In this document: piece by piece, positions 7,599 through 14,921 of the stretch | Layout of the letters: every line of letters starts with the position of its first letter | Numbering within the stretch: position 1 is the first letter of the stretch | Source: a virus | Direction: 5' to 3' (one strand) | IMG/VR virus record: IMGVR_UViG_3300009509_000020 | Span: 1 to 64,000 of that record | DNA: 64,000 nt | Translations under genes and position numbers: made by a program | Notes under the pieces: generated by a model | Database searches by the model: none | The model's input: only the letters and a program-made list of their open reading frames with translations | Told to the model about the DNA's origin: nothing

Positions 7599-8667
7599 GA
7601 GGATATAAGGTGTCTATTATTTTTCTAAACTCTTGCGGTTTTTCAGAATGGCGCTCTGTGCGTTCGCAAGTCACTACACTATCAAACTTTTTATCACTAT
7701 CTGGCGTGCAACTTCCCCTGGTACAAATTAGTAGAAATTCATGCCGGACACTGTTGTAATGCCCAAAGTTATGCTTGACTTTATCCCAGACAAACGAGGT
7801 TTTATACTTGAAACCCCAGGCGCGGATCACTGCAAAACATTCCTCTAGTAGGGGAGATGTAACCCATAAAAATAGAACGGCATTATCCTCGGCCATGTTC
7901 TTGATTGGCAACTTGCATAGCTCGTCAAGACTCATGGTGGGATAGTGCCGTTCTGCACGTCCATAGTTGTCATTGTTTATTACACCAGAGTTTCCATATT
8001 GCCACGGGGGATCGGCATAGATGACACGATATTTTCCAGTCGTTTCAAATTCTACTGGTTCTGGGCGCGTTACCTGTCGGTATGCCTCTTTTGGCTTGAC
8101 GCCTTGCTCTATCAAGCCAACCATCTTTACTTGTTTTCCTTCTGGTAGCTCTGTGGCTTTGGCGGCTAGGCTCACGGCTATCTTGTCTAGCTCTACCGCC
8201 TGAGCAAGTTCTGGCGCGCCTTTGGCGAGGACTTTCTTGGCGCGTTGAATTGAATCAGATGATACATTCAGTAGCGAGCCTGCATCGCCTTGAGAAATTA
8301 CCGCAAATGCGGTAATTTTCTCCGGTCTGCCAGGCCCTTCCAAATTTGCTATCTTCGCTGCTACTATTGCCCGTTGGCTTTCGCTTAAATGTCTTCGATG
8401 CAAGTTCATACTCACCACGAAAGAAACCAGCGATCCTTGTTTTTCCCACGTCCTGAATTGCGGGCGTGTCTCTGTTTCAATACAAGCCCTATGCCGGTTG
8501 CGCCCGTCAAGAATACTCCTATCTGGATGTAGCCAGATAGCCTCTCTAAGGCCATTGGCGGCAATATCGGCTTTAAGTTCCTCAAAGTCTTGCCCCTCCA
8601 TAAGGGGAAATAACTGCGCTATTTCATTATATGGCCGGTTGATTTCCTGCTCAAGCCAGTTGTCCAT
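7525..8667 (-). CDS. ParB-like / MT-A70 DNA adenine methyltransferase
   Basis: The 380-residue protein joins an N-terminal ParB/Spo0J-type domain ('SILDGRNRHRACIE', 'LHRRHLSESQRAIVAAKIA', about residues 20-190) to a C-terminal MT-A70 methyltransferase with the catalytic DPPW motif (VIYADPPWQYG) and 'KPQEFRKIID..P.GRRIELFAREKFEGWDTWGNE'. It probably methylates adenine N6 in phage DNA. The start has GAGGAG 5 nt upstream, directly after a structured leader; the in-frame ATG 22 codons upstream lies inside that leader and is rejected. Confidence 0.9.
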   Translation of the reverse strand: MDNWLEQEINRPYNEIAQLFPLMEGQDFEELKADIAANGLREAIWLHPDRSILDGRNRHRACIETETRPQFRTWEKQGSLVSFVVSMNLHRRHLSESQRAIVAAKIANLEGPGRPEKITAFAVISQGDAGSLLNVSSDSIQRAKKVLAKGAPELAQAVELDKIAVSLAAKATELPEGKQVKMVGLIEQGVKPKEAYRQVTRPEPVEFETTGKYRVIYADPPWQYGNSGVINNDNYGRAERHYPTMSLDELCKLPIKNMAEDNAVLFLWVTSPLLEECFAVIRAWGFKYKTSFVWDKVKHNFGHYNSVRHEFLLICTRGSCTPDSDKKFDSVVTCERTERHSEKPQEFRKIIDTLYPHGRRIELFAREKFEGWDTWGNEVE

Positions 8668-8681
8668 TTTTCTCCTCAAAC

Positions 8682-8781
8682 AAAAAGCACCGATGATCTG
8701 TCCCGGTGGCCGATGGCAATTACCCCCTAGCAATAGGTAACGACCACCGGCACAGATCGCCAGTGCTTTTTAGCTAGGGGT
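8682..8781 (-). ncRNA. Structured leader with crossing inverted repeats (methyltransferase)
   Basis: On the minus strand, helix 1 pairs 8780-8773 with 8731-8724 (8 bp, CCCCTAGC). Helix 2 pairs 8771-8744 with 8709-8682 through 9-, 7- and 7-bp segments separated by internal loops. Order along the transcript is H1-5', H2-5', H1-3', H2-3', so both helices together make a pseudoknot. The last strand ends GTGCTTTTTG, like a terminator. The leader starts after the promoter at 8825 and ends 15 nt before the start codon, so attenuation or ligand control is likely. Confidence 0.65.
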
Positions 8782-8824
8782 TTAGGCTTGCCACGGCCCG
8801 CGCTTCTTTTAATCGCGCAGCTAT

Positions 8825-8853
8825 ATTCTACCACTACTCTCCTGGATTGTCAA
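8825..8853 (-). promoter_or_regulatory. Leftward promoter
   Basis: TTGACA (8848-8853), 17 bp, TAGAAT (8825-8830) on the minus strand, with GTGG before the -10. It drives the structured leader and the ParB/methyltransferase gene. Confidence 0.8.
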
Positions 8854-8868
8854 GCACATGACTCATAT

Positions 8869-9117
8869 TTATTCGCCTTGATATGCAGCAATGGCCCTCA
8901 TAATCAACTCTGCGGTTTCTCTGCCACTTTCATCAAGGGGAACAATAAAAGCCTGTCCGCTATTATCTCCAATTGAAATAGCATCAAACTCAAATAAATG
9001 AGGATACTTTTCTTGCTTTTCTATTTCATGTAGCGTTGCTGGAATTGCATTGTATCTTGCCGTGCGAATACCAAGCGTTGCTCGCTTTAGGCGTTCCAAG
9101 CTCCAAAATTGACTCAT
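8869..9117 (-). CDS. Hypothetical protein, 82 residues
   Basis: A small alpha/beta protein with no recognised family; 'FDAISIGDNSGQAFIVPLDESGRETAELIMRAIAAY' looks like a compact domain ending in a helix. AAGGAG lies 12 nt before the chosen ATG; an in-frame ATG 12 codons upstream overlaps the MazG-like gene. It is the last gene before the promoter of the methyltransferase leader. Confidence 0.6.
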   Translation of the reverse strand: MSQFWSLERLKRATLGIRTARYNAIPATLHEIEKQEKYPHLFEFDAISIGDNSGQAFIVPLDESGRETAELIMRAIAAYQGE

Positions 9118-9136
9118 TATTATCAATCTCCTTTCT

Positions 9137-9466
9137 TCAAAATGCTTTGCCATGCCGATATGGCCGTATCGCGTTGTACACCATCTTGGCCTCTATTGCT
9201 TCGGCCAGTCTCAGATTGCATCCCGCCGCATAGTCCATGATGCGGATCACGGCGTCGGCCAGTTCTTCTTCGACTGCGTTGAAGCCAGGCATCTTTTCGC
9301 TTGACCCATTGCCATTGCGCAATGCTTCCAGGGCCTCTGACAATTCAGAGTGCATCAGGGCAATAAGCTCGCCATCATTGCGCTCGCCGTCCCACCAGCC
9401 ATTGGCTCTGGTCACGGTGTATATCTCACGTTGCTTCTTTTCAAACGCCTGGGTGAACGTGCTCAT
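9137..9466 (-). CDS. MazG-like nucleotide pyrophosphohydrolase
   Basis: The 109-residue all-helical protein has 'LMHSELSEALEALR' and 'VEEELADAVIRIMDYAA', the paired acidic ExxE and ExxD motifs that bind Mg in MazG/dUTPase-type pyrophosphohydrolases. Such phage enzymes hydrolyse (d)NTPs or possibly lower alarmone levels during infection. The next upstream gene ends 4 bp inside its start, so they are translationally coupled. Confidence 0.8.
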   Translation of the reverse strand: MSTFTQAFEKKQREIYTVTRANGWWDGERNDGELIALMHSELSEALEALRNGNGSSEKMPGFNAVEEELADAVIRIMDYAAGCNLRLAEAIEAKMVYNAIRPYRHGKAF

Positions 9467-9672
9467 TTAGCCGCCAATGCATTCAGGAATTCTTTCAGGT
9501 GTGACTCGCAAACGAAGGTAACAACGCCCCCGACCTTGATCCACGCATCTGGGTCAGCTCCACAGAATTCACAGCACGAGGGCACGTCGCCGTAGCTGCC
9601 GGCCGATTGCTTGTACTGTTGTACTAAATTCTCAATTACACGAAGCATTCTGAGTCTGTAATTTGTGCTCAT
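9463..9672 (-). CDS. Small zinc-finger-like protein
   Basis: A 69-residue protein with 'CCEFCGADP' and 'VCESHLKEF', a CxxC..CxxH pattern. The start overlaps the stop of the preceding gene as ATGA with AAGG upstream, so the longer in-frame start is rejected. Function unknown. Confidence 0.6.
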   Translation of the reverse strand: MSTNYRLRMLRVIENLVQQYKQSAGSYGDVPSCCEFCGADPDAWIKVGGVVTFVCESHLKEFLNALAAK

Positions 9673-9884
9673 CTCGCCTTCTCTCCGTAAAATATCCATG
9701 CCTTGCCGTCATAAGACTCTCTTTGCCATTCTAGTATTCGCTGACGGCCCGTTATTCTGTTTCCACCGTAAATATGACCTATCTGTCGCTCGGTGGCAGA
9801 ATATCCGATGTGAACTATCTTGCCACGAACCTTGACTTTTTCCTCTTTGCGCTCATTACCTTTACTCCGTATCGTCAGCCTCAT
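9669..9884 (-). CDS. Hypothetical protein, 71 residues
   Basis: A basic protein ('GKIVHIGYSATERQIGHIYGGNRITGRQRILEWQ') without a recognised family. It overlaps the zinc-ribbon gene upstream by 23 bp and is coupled to the gene downstream through an ATGA. The true start is uncertain because no good ribosome site is seen. Confidence 0.5.
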   Translation of the reverse strand: MRLTIRSKGNERKEEKVKVRGKIVHIGYSATERQIGHIYGGNRITGRQRILEWQRESYDGKAWIFYGEKAR

Positions 9885-9990
9885 CTACAAAATACTCGCC
9901 ACATTCTGGGCAGTAGTATTCTACTTCGCCGACTTCATCAGGGTATCCTGTCGCCTCACATTCTGGGTTGTCACAGTATGGACATTGCAT
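9862..9990 (-). CDS. Zinc-ribbon miniprotein, paralogue of 12,615-12,830
   Basis: A 42-residue protein with four CxxC-type knuckles: MQCPYCDNPEC and YYCPECGEYF. The same layout (QCPYCDCPEC..NCPNCGEYFVES) occurs in the gene at 12,615, so the two are intragenomic paralogues. An AGGAA site precedes the ATG. Function unknown; small zinc ribbons of this kind often bind nucleic acid or a partner protein. Confidence 0.65.
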   Translation of the reverse strand: MQCPYCDNPECEATGYPDEVGEVEYYCPECGEYFVDEADDTE

Positions 9991-10035
9991 TTCCTGTTGC
10001 TCCTTCTAGCCTTGCAGGACTAATGGAAAATTGTG

Positions 10036-10998
10036 TCAATTCTTGTAGAGCAAGTTGATAACTTTGAATGACAGCCGCTCACCATTCACACTTTGTTCCA
10101 TGACCGGACGAACGACAATGCCTTCGCGCTGCTTGCCGTTGGGATACAAACCTTCAGCCAAAGTTCTCAGTTCCTCGTCATTGTACTGGAAAGCAATACC
10201 GAATACTGTCTCTTTGACCATTGGAATATCAGACCGTTCGGCCCAATCTTGTACAACTAGGTAGCCGAAATAATGTCGCCCAACGATATTGTAGACACTG
10301 AACAGTCGCCCTTCGACTTTCTTGAGACCCATTGGGTTGCCTTGAATGCCTGGCCCAACGACCTCGAATTGCAGGGCAAGTCCATCATCAAGTAGGGTTT
10401 CTAACCCGTGTTCTCTGGCGATCTTCCAGATGGCGTTGTTCGGCGTCTCTTTCAATTCCAAGTTGCGGCTACAACAGCCAAATTGTCCCTTGTATTTGTA
10501 GACCGTCGCCGAGCTTCCATCCGCCTTCTCAGTTACGTAAAATGGCAAGCCGCCCAGGGCTTCTACCAGATGGGGAACAGTCTGGAAGTTCGGCTCATCT
10601 GTCTTGGGAACGAAGGACGGGAACCAACCAAGTGCATCACCACCGATTGATAATGACAATGGCTTTTCGTACTTAGTGACGCCTGCCTGTTCCGTAACGT
10701 CATCTCCGAGATTGCCTGAAACATGAGGCATGATCAACACCTCAGATGGCACGCCTCGCAAGCGGGCCATCCTCACGCGAAAGTTATACTTGCGCATAAA
10801 CTCAAATTCTGACAGTTCAGGCAGCAGTGAATCTTGTAGGTAGACTTGGCACAAATCACCTGCGACAAATTGTCCCTTCTGAACCGTCCCTTGCCACTTG
10901 CCCCCCTTGCCACAGATAACGATGGCCGATTCAATGCGATCTGCATCTGGAATGGGATTTATCTCGGCGATTTTTCCCACATATACTAGACCTGACAT
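10036..10998 (-). CDS. RNA ligase, DRB0094 (Rnl5-like) family
   Basis: The 320-residue protein has an N-terminal OB-type domain (residues 1-110) followed by a nucleotidyltransferase core with motif I KADGS (Lys158 is the expected adenylylation site), motif III-like 'LALQFEVVGPGIQG', motif IV 'REGIVVRP' and motif V 'SFKVINLLY'. This order is that of the Deinococcus DRB0094-type RNA ligase, which seals 3'-OH/5'-phosphate breaks. GGAG lies 9 nt before the chosen ATG. Its long leader holds two structured elements. It probably repairs RNA such as cleaved tRNA, or acts on the phage structured RNAs (inference). Confidence 0.88.
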   Translation of the reverse strand: MSGLVYVGKIAEINPIPDADRIESAIVICGKGGKWQGTVQKGQFVAGDLCQVYLQDSLLPELSEFEFMRKYNFRVRMARLRGVPSEVLIMPHVSGNLGDDVTEQAGVTKYEKPLSLSIGGDALGWFPSFVPKTDEPNFQTVPHLVEALGGLPFYVTEKADGSSATVYKYKGQFGCCSRNLELKETPNNAIWKIAREHGLETLLDDGLALQFEVVGPGIQGNPMGLKKVEGRLFSVYNIVGRHYFGYLVVQDWAERSDIPMVKETVFGIAFQYNDEELRTLAEGLYPNGKQREGIVVRPVMEQSVNGERLSFKVINLLYKN

Positions 10999-11012
10999 AT
11001 CATTATCTCCTT

Positions 11013-11175
11013 GCATGATAGTCAGTTAAGGCAAATGGATCGTCTGGCTCCGCCCCAGATTTTTGCCCCTACAGCAAGTCAGAGCAGGGCAACCCATGCT
11101 ACCGACCATCTTCTGACTTTTTGGGTCGTGTTCCTGTCCACGACGCGATCCATTTGCCTTAACTGACTATCATGC
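11013..11175 (-). ncRNA. 30-bp inverted repeat closing a cloverleaf-like leader of the RNA ligase
   Basis: Bases 11013-11042 pair perfectly with 11146-11175. The 103-nt interior holds three hairpins on the minus strand: a 6-bp GTCGTG/CACGAC arm, a 7-bp AGTCAGA/TCTGACT arm with an inner stem, and a 5-bp TCTGG/CCAGA arm with a 7-nt loop. Together they make a four-way, cloverleaf-like fold. The 3' strand of the long stem ends within a few bases of the ligase ribosome site, so folding should affect translation. No known RNA family recognised. Confidence 0.75.
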
Positions 11176-11181
11176 CATAAT

Positions 11182-11310
11182 AAAAAGGCCCTATCCACCC
11201 GACCCGTTGCCCGCTTTGTTGTTAATCACTCTTACCGCCAAGCAAAAGTGTGGCAAAACAGGCCGGGGGGATAAGGCCCCTCGGTAACTACTATCATACT
11301 TTTGCTTGGC
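11182..11310 (-). ncRNA. Structured leader with crossing inverted repeats (RNA ligase)
   Basis: Directly after the promoter, helix 1 pairs 11310-11298 with 11249-11237 (13 bp, perfect). Helix 2 pairs 11278-11265 with 11200-11187 (14 positions, one mismatch, one G-U) and is followed by UUUUUAUU. The strands alternate H1-H2-H1'-H2', so they form a pseudoknot or an antiterminator/terminator pair. The same layout occurs at 8,682-8,781 and 50,044-50,150. Confidence 0.7.
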
Positions 11311-11316
11311 AATTTC

Positions 11317-11345
11317 ATTGTACCACGAAATGGGCGATTTGTCAA
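11317..11345 (-). promoter_or_regulatory. Leftward promoter of the RNA ligase leader
   Basis: TTGACA (11340-11345), 17 bp, TACAAT (11317-11322) on the minus strand, with CGTGG before the -10. Transcription would start about 7 nt before helix 1 of the leader. Confidence 0.8.
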
Positions 11346-11491
11346 CCCCCAATTTGACTTGCATATTCCTGGCGTATCGTCTCAATTATTCTGGTCGCTG
11401 TGCTTGCGCCACAAGCCACGGCCTCAGATAATGCAGCCTCAAGCTCTACTAGGTCAAAGTCGCCGGGTACACATAATACCAAAATGCTCAT
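11342..11491 (-). CDS. Hypothetical miniprotein, 49 residues
   Basis: The frame begins MSILVLCVPGDFDLVELE with a GGGGGG-rich ribosome site and ends at a TGA that overlaps the -35 box of the RNA ligase promoter. It follows the 11,493 gene with one base between. No family recognised; the length and helix-rich sequence suggest a single small domain. Confidence 0.55.
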   Translation of the reverse strand: MSILVLCVPGDFDLVELEAALSEAVACGASTATRIIETIRQEYASQIGG

Positions 11492-11492
11492 G

Positions 11493-12125
11493 CTATCCCC
11501 CCCAATCTATTAGCCCCTGCGTTATCTCAATAATGGCGTCAATTTGTGCAAGGCAATTGCCGTTGTCACACCAAATCTCAAGGCGGCCTTCCTCGTAATA
11601 TATGACGCCCTTTGCTCTACCGTCATTCGGTGGCGGGGGTTGCGGCCTATGAATCAGTTTGCGCAAGGAGCGGGTGGATAGTTTTTCTTCGGCTGCCCTA
11701 TTGAGCCAATAAGCCTGTTTCTCTTGTGGTAACGGGGCAACGGCGGCATAATGGTTATATGTCAACGCCTCATTGCGCAATGGCGGCGGAACCTGCCGGG
11801 CTACACGTTGGTAATTGTTGAGAGAGCCTTCGGCATAGTCTAATCCATCAACGACCTGAGCATACGCCTCTCCCCAGCGCTCTTCCATGTAATTGAGCAA
11901 ATCTCCGAGCCACATTTGAACAGCGTCTTTGACGATATGTAGCCTGTTAATCATGGTCTCACATTGCTCAAATGTTGGCTGTCCTTGCACGACCAGGCCG
12001 GTAGCAGTGAACTGAAAACCATCTGAGCGCATTATCAGGCCAGTCTGTGAATCTTCTTCTATGACAATCTCGCCTGTCGCCGAATCTATGATGTCCAATG
12101 TCATTCTCCTATCTATTGAAAGCAT
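11493..12125 (-). CDS. Hypothetical protein with helical DNA-binding-like middle domain
   Basis: A 210-residue protein. Residues about 60-160 ('WLGDLLNYMEERWGEAYAQVVDGLDYAEGSLNNY', 'LTYNHYAAVAPLPQEKQAYWLNRAAE', 'STRSLRKLI') have the layout seen in a group of phage and actinobacterial regulatory proteins (LmbU-like). The C-terminus forms a separate small domain. It overlaps the RuvC-like gene by 17 bp. A later ATG at 12104 is possible, as AGGAG is very close to it. Function unassigned. Confidence 0.6.
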   Translation of the reverse strand: MLSIDRRMTLDIIDSATGEIVIEEDSQTGLIMRSDGFQFTATGLVVQGQPTFEQCETMINRLHIVKDAVQMWLGDLLNYMEERWGEAYAQVVDGLDYAEGSLNNYQRVARQVPPPLRNEALTYNHYAAVAPLPQEKQAYWLNRAAEEKLSTRSLRKLIHRPQPPPPNDGRAKGVIYYEEGRLEIWCDNGNCLAQIDAIIEITQGLIDWGG

Positions 12126-12618
12126 TCCAGGCCCGCTCGCTTGCTAGATAGGCCAATGCCGCCCTGATTGCATCTGCTTCGTCTTTTCCCACTTGCCGGT
12201 TCATGTCATTGGTCGCGTCTTGCACCCATAGCAGCGTCGCCGCCATGTGGTGTTTGCCGAGGCCGGCGGCCATGATCTCGTGCGGCGCAATCGGACAAAA
12301 TTGTGCGCCATATTTTGCGGCCAGCCATGCCAGAAAATAGTATACGCCCCCCAATTGTCTATCGGTGCGCCGGTTGTCGTGGTCGCCCATCGGAATCTCC
12401 ACCGCGAGGTGTGTGATTGGCCCACGCCTGATAAGGGTCTGAGCCATCAGCGCATCTAGCCAATTGCACGCGGCCACGATGCGGGCCGTTTCATCGGCAC
12501 ACTTTATGACCTTTTCGCCGCTAGAATGATAACGCCCATTAAGGAACAGCGCCCAGCCTATGGGGTTCTTTTTTGTCGCAGTTGACGGATCAATTCCCAG
12601 TAGGTTTATTGCTTTCAT
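12109..12618 (-). CDS. RuvC-like Holliday junction resolvase
   Basis: The 169-residue protein has the RuvC acidic residues in order: 'LLGIDPSTATKKNPIGWAL' (catalytic Asp), 'LAVEIPMGD' (Glu) and 'GKDEADAIRAALAYL' (two Asp). Length matches phage RuvC-type resolvases. It probably cuts branched DNA during replication or before packaging, next to recombination and replication genes. Confidence 0.85.
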   Translation of the reverse strand: MKAINLLGIDPSTATKKNPIGWALFLNGRYHSSGEKVIKCADETARIVAACNWLDALMAQTLIRRGPITHLAVEIPMGDHDNRRTDRQLGGVYYFLAWLAAKYGAQFCPIAPHEIMAAGLGKHHMAATLLWVQDATNDMNRQVGKDEADAIRAALAYLASERAWNAFNR

Positions 12619-12830
12619 TCTGCCTGCCTGCCGACGATGTCACCTGCTGGGCGTATAGTAGCCTCAATAGTATCAATAGATTCAACAAAATATTCGCCAC
12701 AATTAGGACAATTAAATTCTGCTTGTCCAGTCTCGTCTGGCTCAGCCACTTGTTTACATTCTGGACAGTCACAATAAGGACATTGTGCCATATTGCAGAC
12801 AAATTTTATTTTTTTTATAGGCTGATTCAT
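12615..12830 (-). CDS. Zinc-ribbon protein
   Basis: A 71-residue protein with two CxxC pairs on each side (QCPYCDCPEC and FNCPNCGEYF), paralogous to the 42-residue protein at 9862-9990. AGGAG lies 9 nt before the first ATG, which supports the long form. It overlaps the RuvC-like gene by 4 bp. Confidence 0.65.
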   Translation of the reverse strand: MNQPIKKIKFVCNMAQCPYCDCPECKQVAEPDETGQAEFNCPNCGEYFVESIDTIEATIRPAGDIVGRQAE

Positions 12831-12836
12831 ACTAAC

Positions 12837-12989
12837 TCACTCCTGTAAATCAAAGTCGCCATAGACTCGACAAACAATGGGTCGCAGCAATAATCGGGCA
12901 AACTCCACTGCCTCATCTTCGGGTAGCAGCCCCCAGTAATATCGTGTCAGTTTTGCCCGTTGCGCGTCACTTAAATCTGATAATGACAT
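12837..12989 (-). CDS. Hypothetical miniprotein, 50 residues
   Basis: The frame starts MSLSDLSDAQRAKLTRYYWG and ends 6 bp before the zinc-ribbon gene, inside a run of tightly packed small genes. The next gene's ribosome site (AGGAG) overlaps its last codons, as expected for an operon member. No family recognised. Confidence 0.65.
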   Translation of the reverse strand: MSLSDLSDAQRAKLTRYYWGLLPEDEAVEFARLLLRPIVCRVYGDFDLQE

Positions 12990-12992
12990 CGT

Positions 12993-13199
12993 TTATCCTC
13001 GTTCCTTGATTGCTCGCCACAATTCGGCGGCGAAAATCATATCCTCTCTCAGTATATCTCTGGCAATGATTGCGCCATCTGATTCTCGCCCCCAGTTCGT
13101 CTCGCCCGGTAGAAGATAGGCCAGTTCTGGCGGCACATGGCCCGCTACAATTGGGCCGGGAAAATTAGAAGGAAACCGCAAGGTGTATCTCAGGGCCAT
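12993..13199 (-). CDS. Hypothetical protein, 68 residues
   Basis: A short protein ('FPGPIVAGHVPPELAYLLPGETNWGRESDG') in the leftward operon, overlapping the upstream gene by 10 bp. No family or motif recognised. Confidence 0.55.
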   Translation of the reverse strand: MALRYTLRFPSNFPGPIVAGHVPPELAYLLPGETNWGRESDGAIIARDILREDMIFAAELWRAIKERG

Positions 13200-13495
13200 T
13201 TCTGTTTTCGTTCTTCCAGGGTCTTTTTATAAGCCAGCAATTCTTTTTCTGTCGTTGCCCAGGTTGTCAGTCTGGGAATGTCTTGGTAGCCAGCCTGAAT
13301 TAAGTTCCGTAGTAATCGCGCCACCTCAGCAACAAGCGTTGCGATTTCCTCATTGCTGCTTTCACAAATCTTGAAGCCCTTATGATTACCCGCTTTTACT
13401 GTATATCGCCTGACACCAAGAAGTGAATCACGGGACACCGTGACAGTTGCCCCCCAGGCCCACTCTTTGTGTCGTGCTATAACCTGGAATCCCAT
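13190..13495 (-). CDS. Hypothetical protein, 101 residues
   Basis: The protein is basic with an N-terminal beta-rich part ('ATVTVSRDSLLGVRRYTVKAG') and a C-terminal helical part ending in Lys/Arg. GAAAGGA precedes the ATG. No family recognised. Confidence 0.6.
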   Translation of the reverse strand: MGFQVIARHKEWAWGATVTVSRDSLLGVRRYTVKAGNHKGFKICESSNEEIATLVAEVARLLRNLIQAGYQDIPRLTTWATTEKELLAYKKTLEERKQKWP

Positions 13496-13558
13496 TTGCT
13501 TTTTCCTTTCAACCCTGTATAGTTGAGGCCCTTGATATGCAGAGATAACACCAGAATA

Positions 13559-14014
13559 TCAATACCCTGACAGTCGTCGCCGCTGGGCAAGGCTGTTATA
13601 TCCATTGCCGCCAGTTGGCCTTTGTTCCCGTTTCTTTCCAGGCCAGAAAATCTCGGTTTGCCAGCCGCAGCTTGGGCACACGCCCCAAAATTCCATCACG
13701 CCGTCAAAGTCATCCTGGCCGTAGTAGTTGAGGGGGATGTGGCGGCCCTGGCAGTGGCAGGGGAAGCATGTCTGGTCGTAGAGGCGGCTGTTCTGCCGCC
13801 AGGCGCGCCTGACCTTGATTTGGAAGCAGCCGGTCTTGGGGTGGCGGCGGGTTTGGAGACTGACGACGGGGAAGGTAACGTCACGGATTTGCCGCCTGGC
13901 TTTGGCCCGCTCGACGAAGGCCAGGTTGCGGGCGGTGAGGTCGGTGATTTGGGCCAGTGCGGCGGCGGGGGGTAAGGCAGCCAGTTTTCTTTGGGCTTGT
14001 TCTAGGGTCAACAT
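13559..14014 (-). CDS. Hypothetical zinc-ribbon protein, 151 residues
   Basis: The N-terminal half is helical; the C-terminal half has 'CFPCHCQGRHIPL' and 'VCPSCGWQTEIFW', two cysteine knuckles about 40 residues apart. The gene is more GC-rich than its neighbours, which suggests a separate origin. No function assigned. Confidence 0.6.
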   Translation of the reverse strand: MLTLEQAQRKLAALPPAAALAQITDLTARNLAFVERAKARRQIRDVTFPVVSLQTRRHPKTGCFQIKVRRAWRQNSRLYDQTCFPCHCQGRHIPLNYYGQDDFDGVMEFWGVCPSCGWQTEIFWPGKKREQRPTGGNGYNSLAQRRRLSGY

Positions 14015-14030
14015 TTTGTCTCCCTATAAA

Positions 14031-14273
14031 TTATTGAATCGCGGCGGGGGGTTTACAGGTTTCCCGCCAATCACGCCAAGTCTCAAGTTCTTCTTGAGCA
14101 GCAATTTGTGTCTCATGCTCTTTTAGCTCAAATTCACCACACCAGTGAAGTTTCGTGTCTACTTGAGGCCATTTCGCCTCACTTGTGACAGGGGATGGTT
14201 GCGGCGCATTTCTGCGACACTCGCCCAGTCCGGTAAACAGTAGTTCACAGAACCTACAATCTTTACAATTCAT
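14031..14273 (-). CDS. Small cysteine-rich protein, 80 residues
   Basis: Begins MNCKDCRFCELLFTGLGECRR with a CxxCxxC..C cluster and a later Cys. GAGGAG lies 9 nt before this ATG, so the longer frame starting 10 codons upstream is rejected. Probably binds a metal; function unknown. Confidence 0.6.
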   Translation of the reverse strand: MNCKDCRFCELLFTGLGECRRNAPQPSPVTSEAKWPQVDTKLHWCGEFELKEHETQIAAQEELETWRDWRETCKPPAAIQ

Positions 14274-14287
14274 TTTGTTTGCTCCTC

Positions 14288-14683
14288 TTATGCCTCTCTG
14301 CAAAGCAAAATTTCATCGTCAAATATATCGTTTAGAAAAGTAACCAGTTTTTGTAGGCCTGTAATAACCCCTTCGTATTCATCGCAATTGAAGATGTACG
14401 TACCTTGATTAGTTTCTGTTTCTGCTGTTAAGACAATGCGTCGCAAACATTCTCTACTCATATTATTGCCCTTTCTCTTCTTGACTTGTTCTTTGGCGCG
14501 CCAGGCCCGCAACCATGCGGGAGCTATCTGTTTCCAGCCATCCGGTTGCGCCACGGCAAATCCTAACCGGAGAAAGTAGTCAGCCCGTGGGTTTTGACTG
14601 TCTCCCGCCCAGAAAAGTATCATGGCCTCTAGCCGCTCTTGTGGAGCTGCCGCCCTCAATTCAGCATAGACATCGTCACTCAT
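14288..14683 (-). CDS. Hypothetical protein, 131 residues
   Basis: The N-terminal half is helical with many Trp and Ala residues. An in-frame ATG at codon 75 (MSRECLRRIVL) has AAAGGG upstream, so a second, shorter product is possible. It overlaps the LexA-type gene upstream by 8 bp. No family recognised. Confidence 0.55.
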   Translation of the reverse strand: MSDDVYAELRAAAPQERLEAMILFWAGDSQNPRADYFLRLGFAVAQPDGWKQIAPAWLRAWRAKEQVKKRKGNNMSRECLRRIVLTAETETNQGTYIFNCDEYEGVITGLQKLVTFLNDIFDDEILLCREA

Positions 14684-14921
14684 TATCTTGTTTCTCCCCT
14701 GTGGTTAGTCGTATACCACGACTGATATGTCGGCCGGCGGCGTCTATCGGCCATTCGAGATGGCCGGATTCTATCAAGGGCAGAATGTGATGACGCCAAA
14801 GTCCGACGTGATCCATACCAACGACATGCCCGATCTCTCGCAGCGTGGGGGGGTAGCCCCGTTTAGACAGACTCTTTATCGCGGCGAAAATAGCCTCGGT
14901 AACAGCAGATTTATTTTCCAT
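14676..14921 (-). CDS. LexA-type winged-helix DNA-binding protein
   Basis: The 81-residue protein is nearly all LexA N-terminal domain: 'KRGYPPTLREIGHVVGMDHVGLWRHHILPLIESGHLEW' is the LexA helix-turn-helix, followed by 'SRGIRL' where LexA has 'SRAIRL'. The self-cleaving peptidase domain is absent. It likely acts as a repressor that cannot autocleave. Its operon promoter (15,533) carries a palindrome also found at 1305-1318; autoregulation through these sites is inference. An ATG 13 codons upstream overlaps the previous gene and is less likely. Confidence 0.75.
   Translation of the reverse strand: MENKSAVTEAIFAAIKSLSKRGYPPTLREIGHVVGMDHVGLWRHHILPLIESGHLEWPIDAAGRHISRGIRLTTGEKQDNE

Noticed and set aside
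13622-13975. Rightward open frame opposite the zinc-ribbon gene
   Set aside because: It is a GC-rich shadow of the leftward gene at 13559-14014, with no ribosome site.
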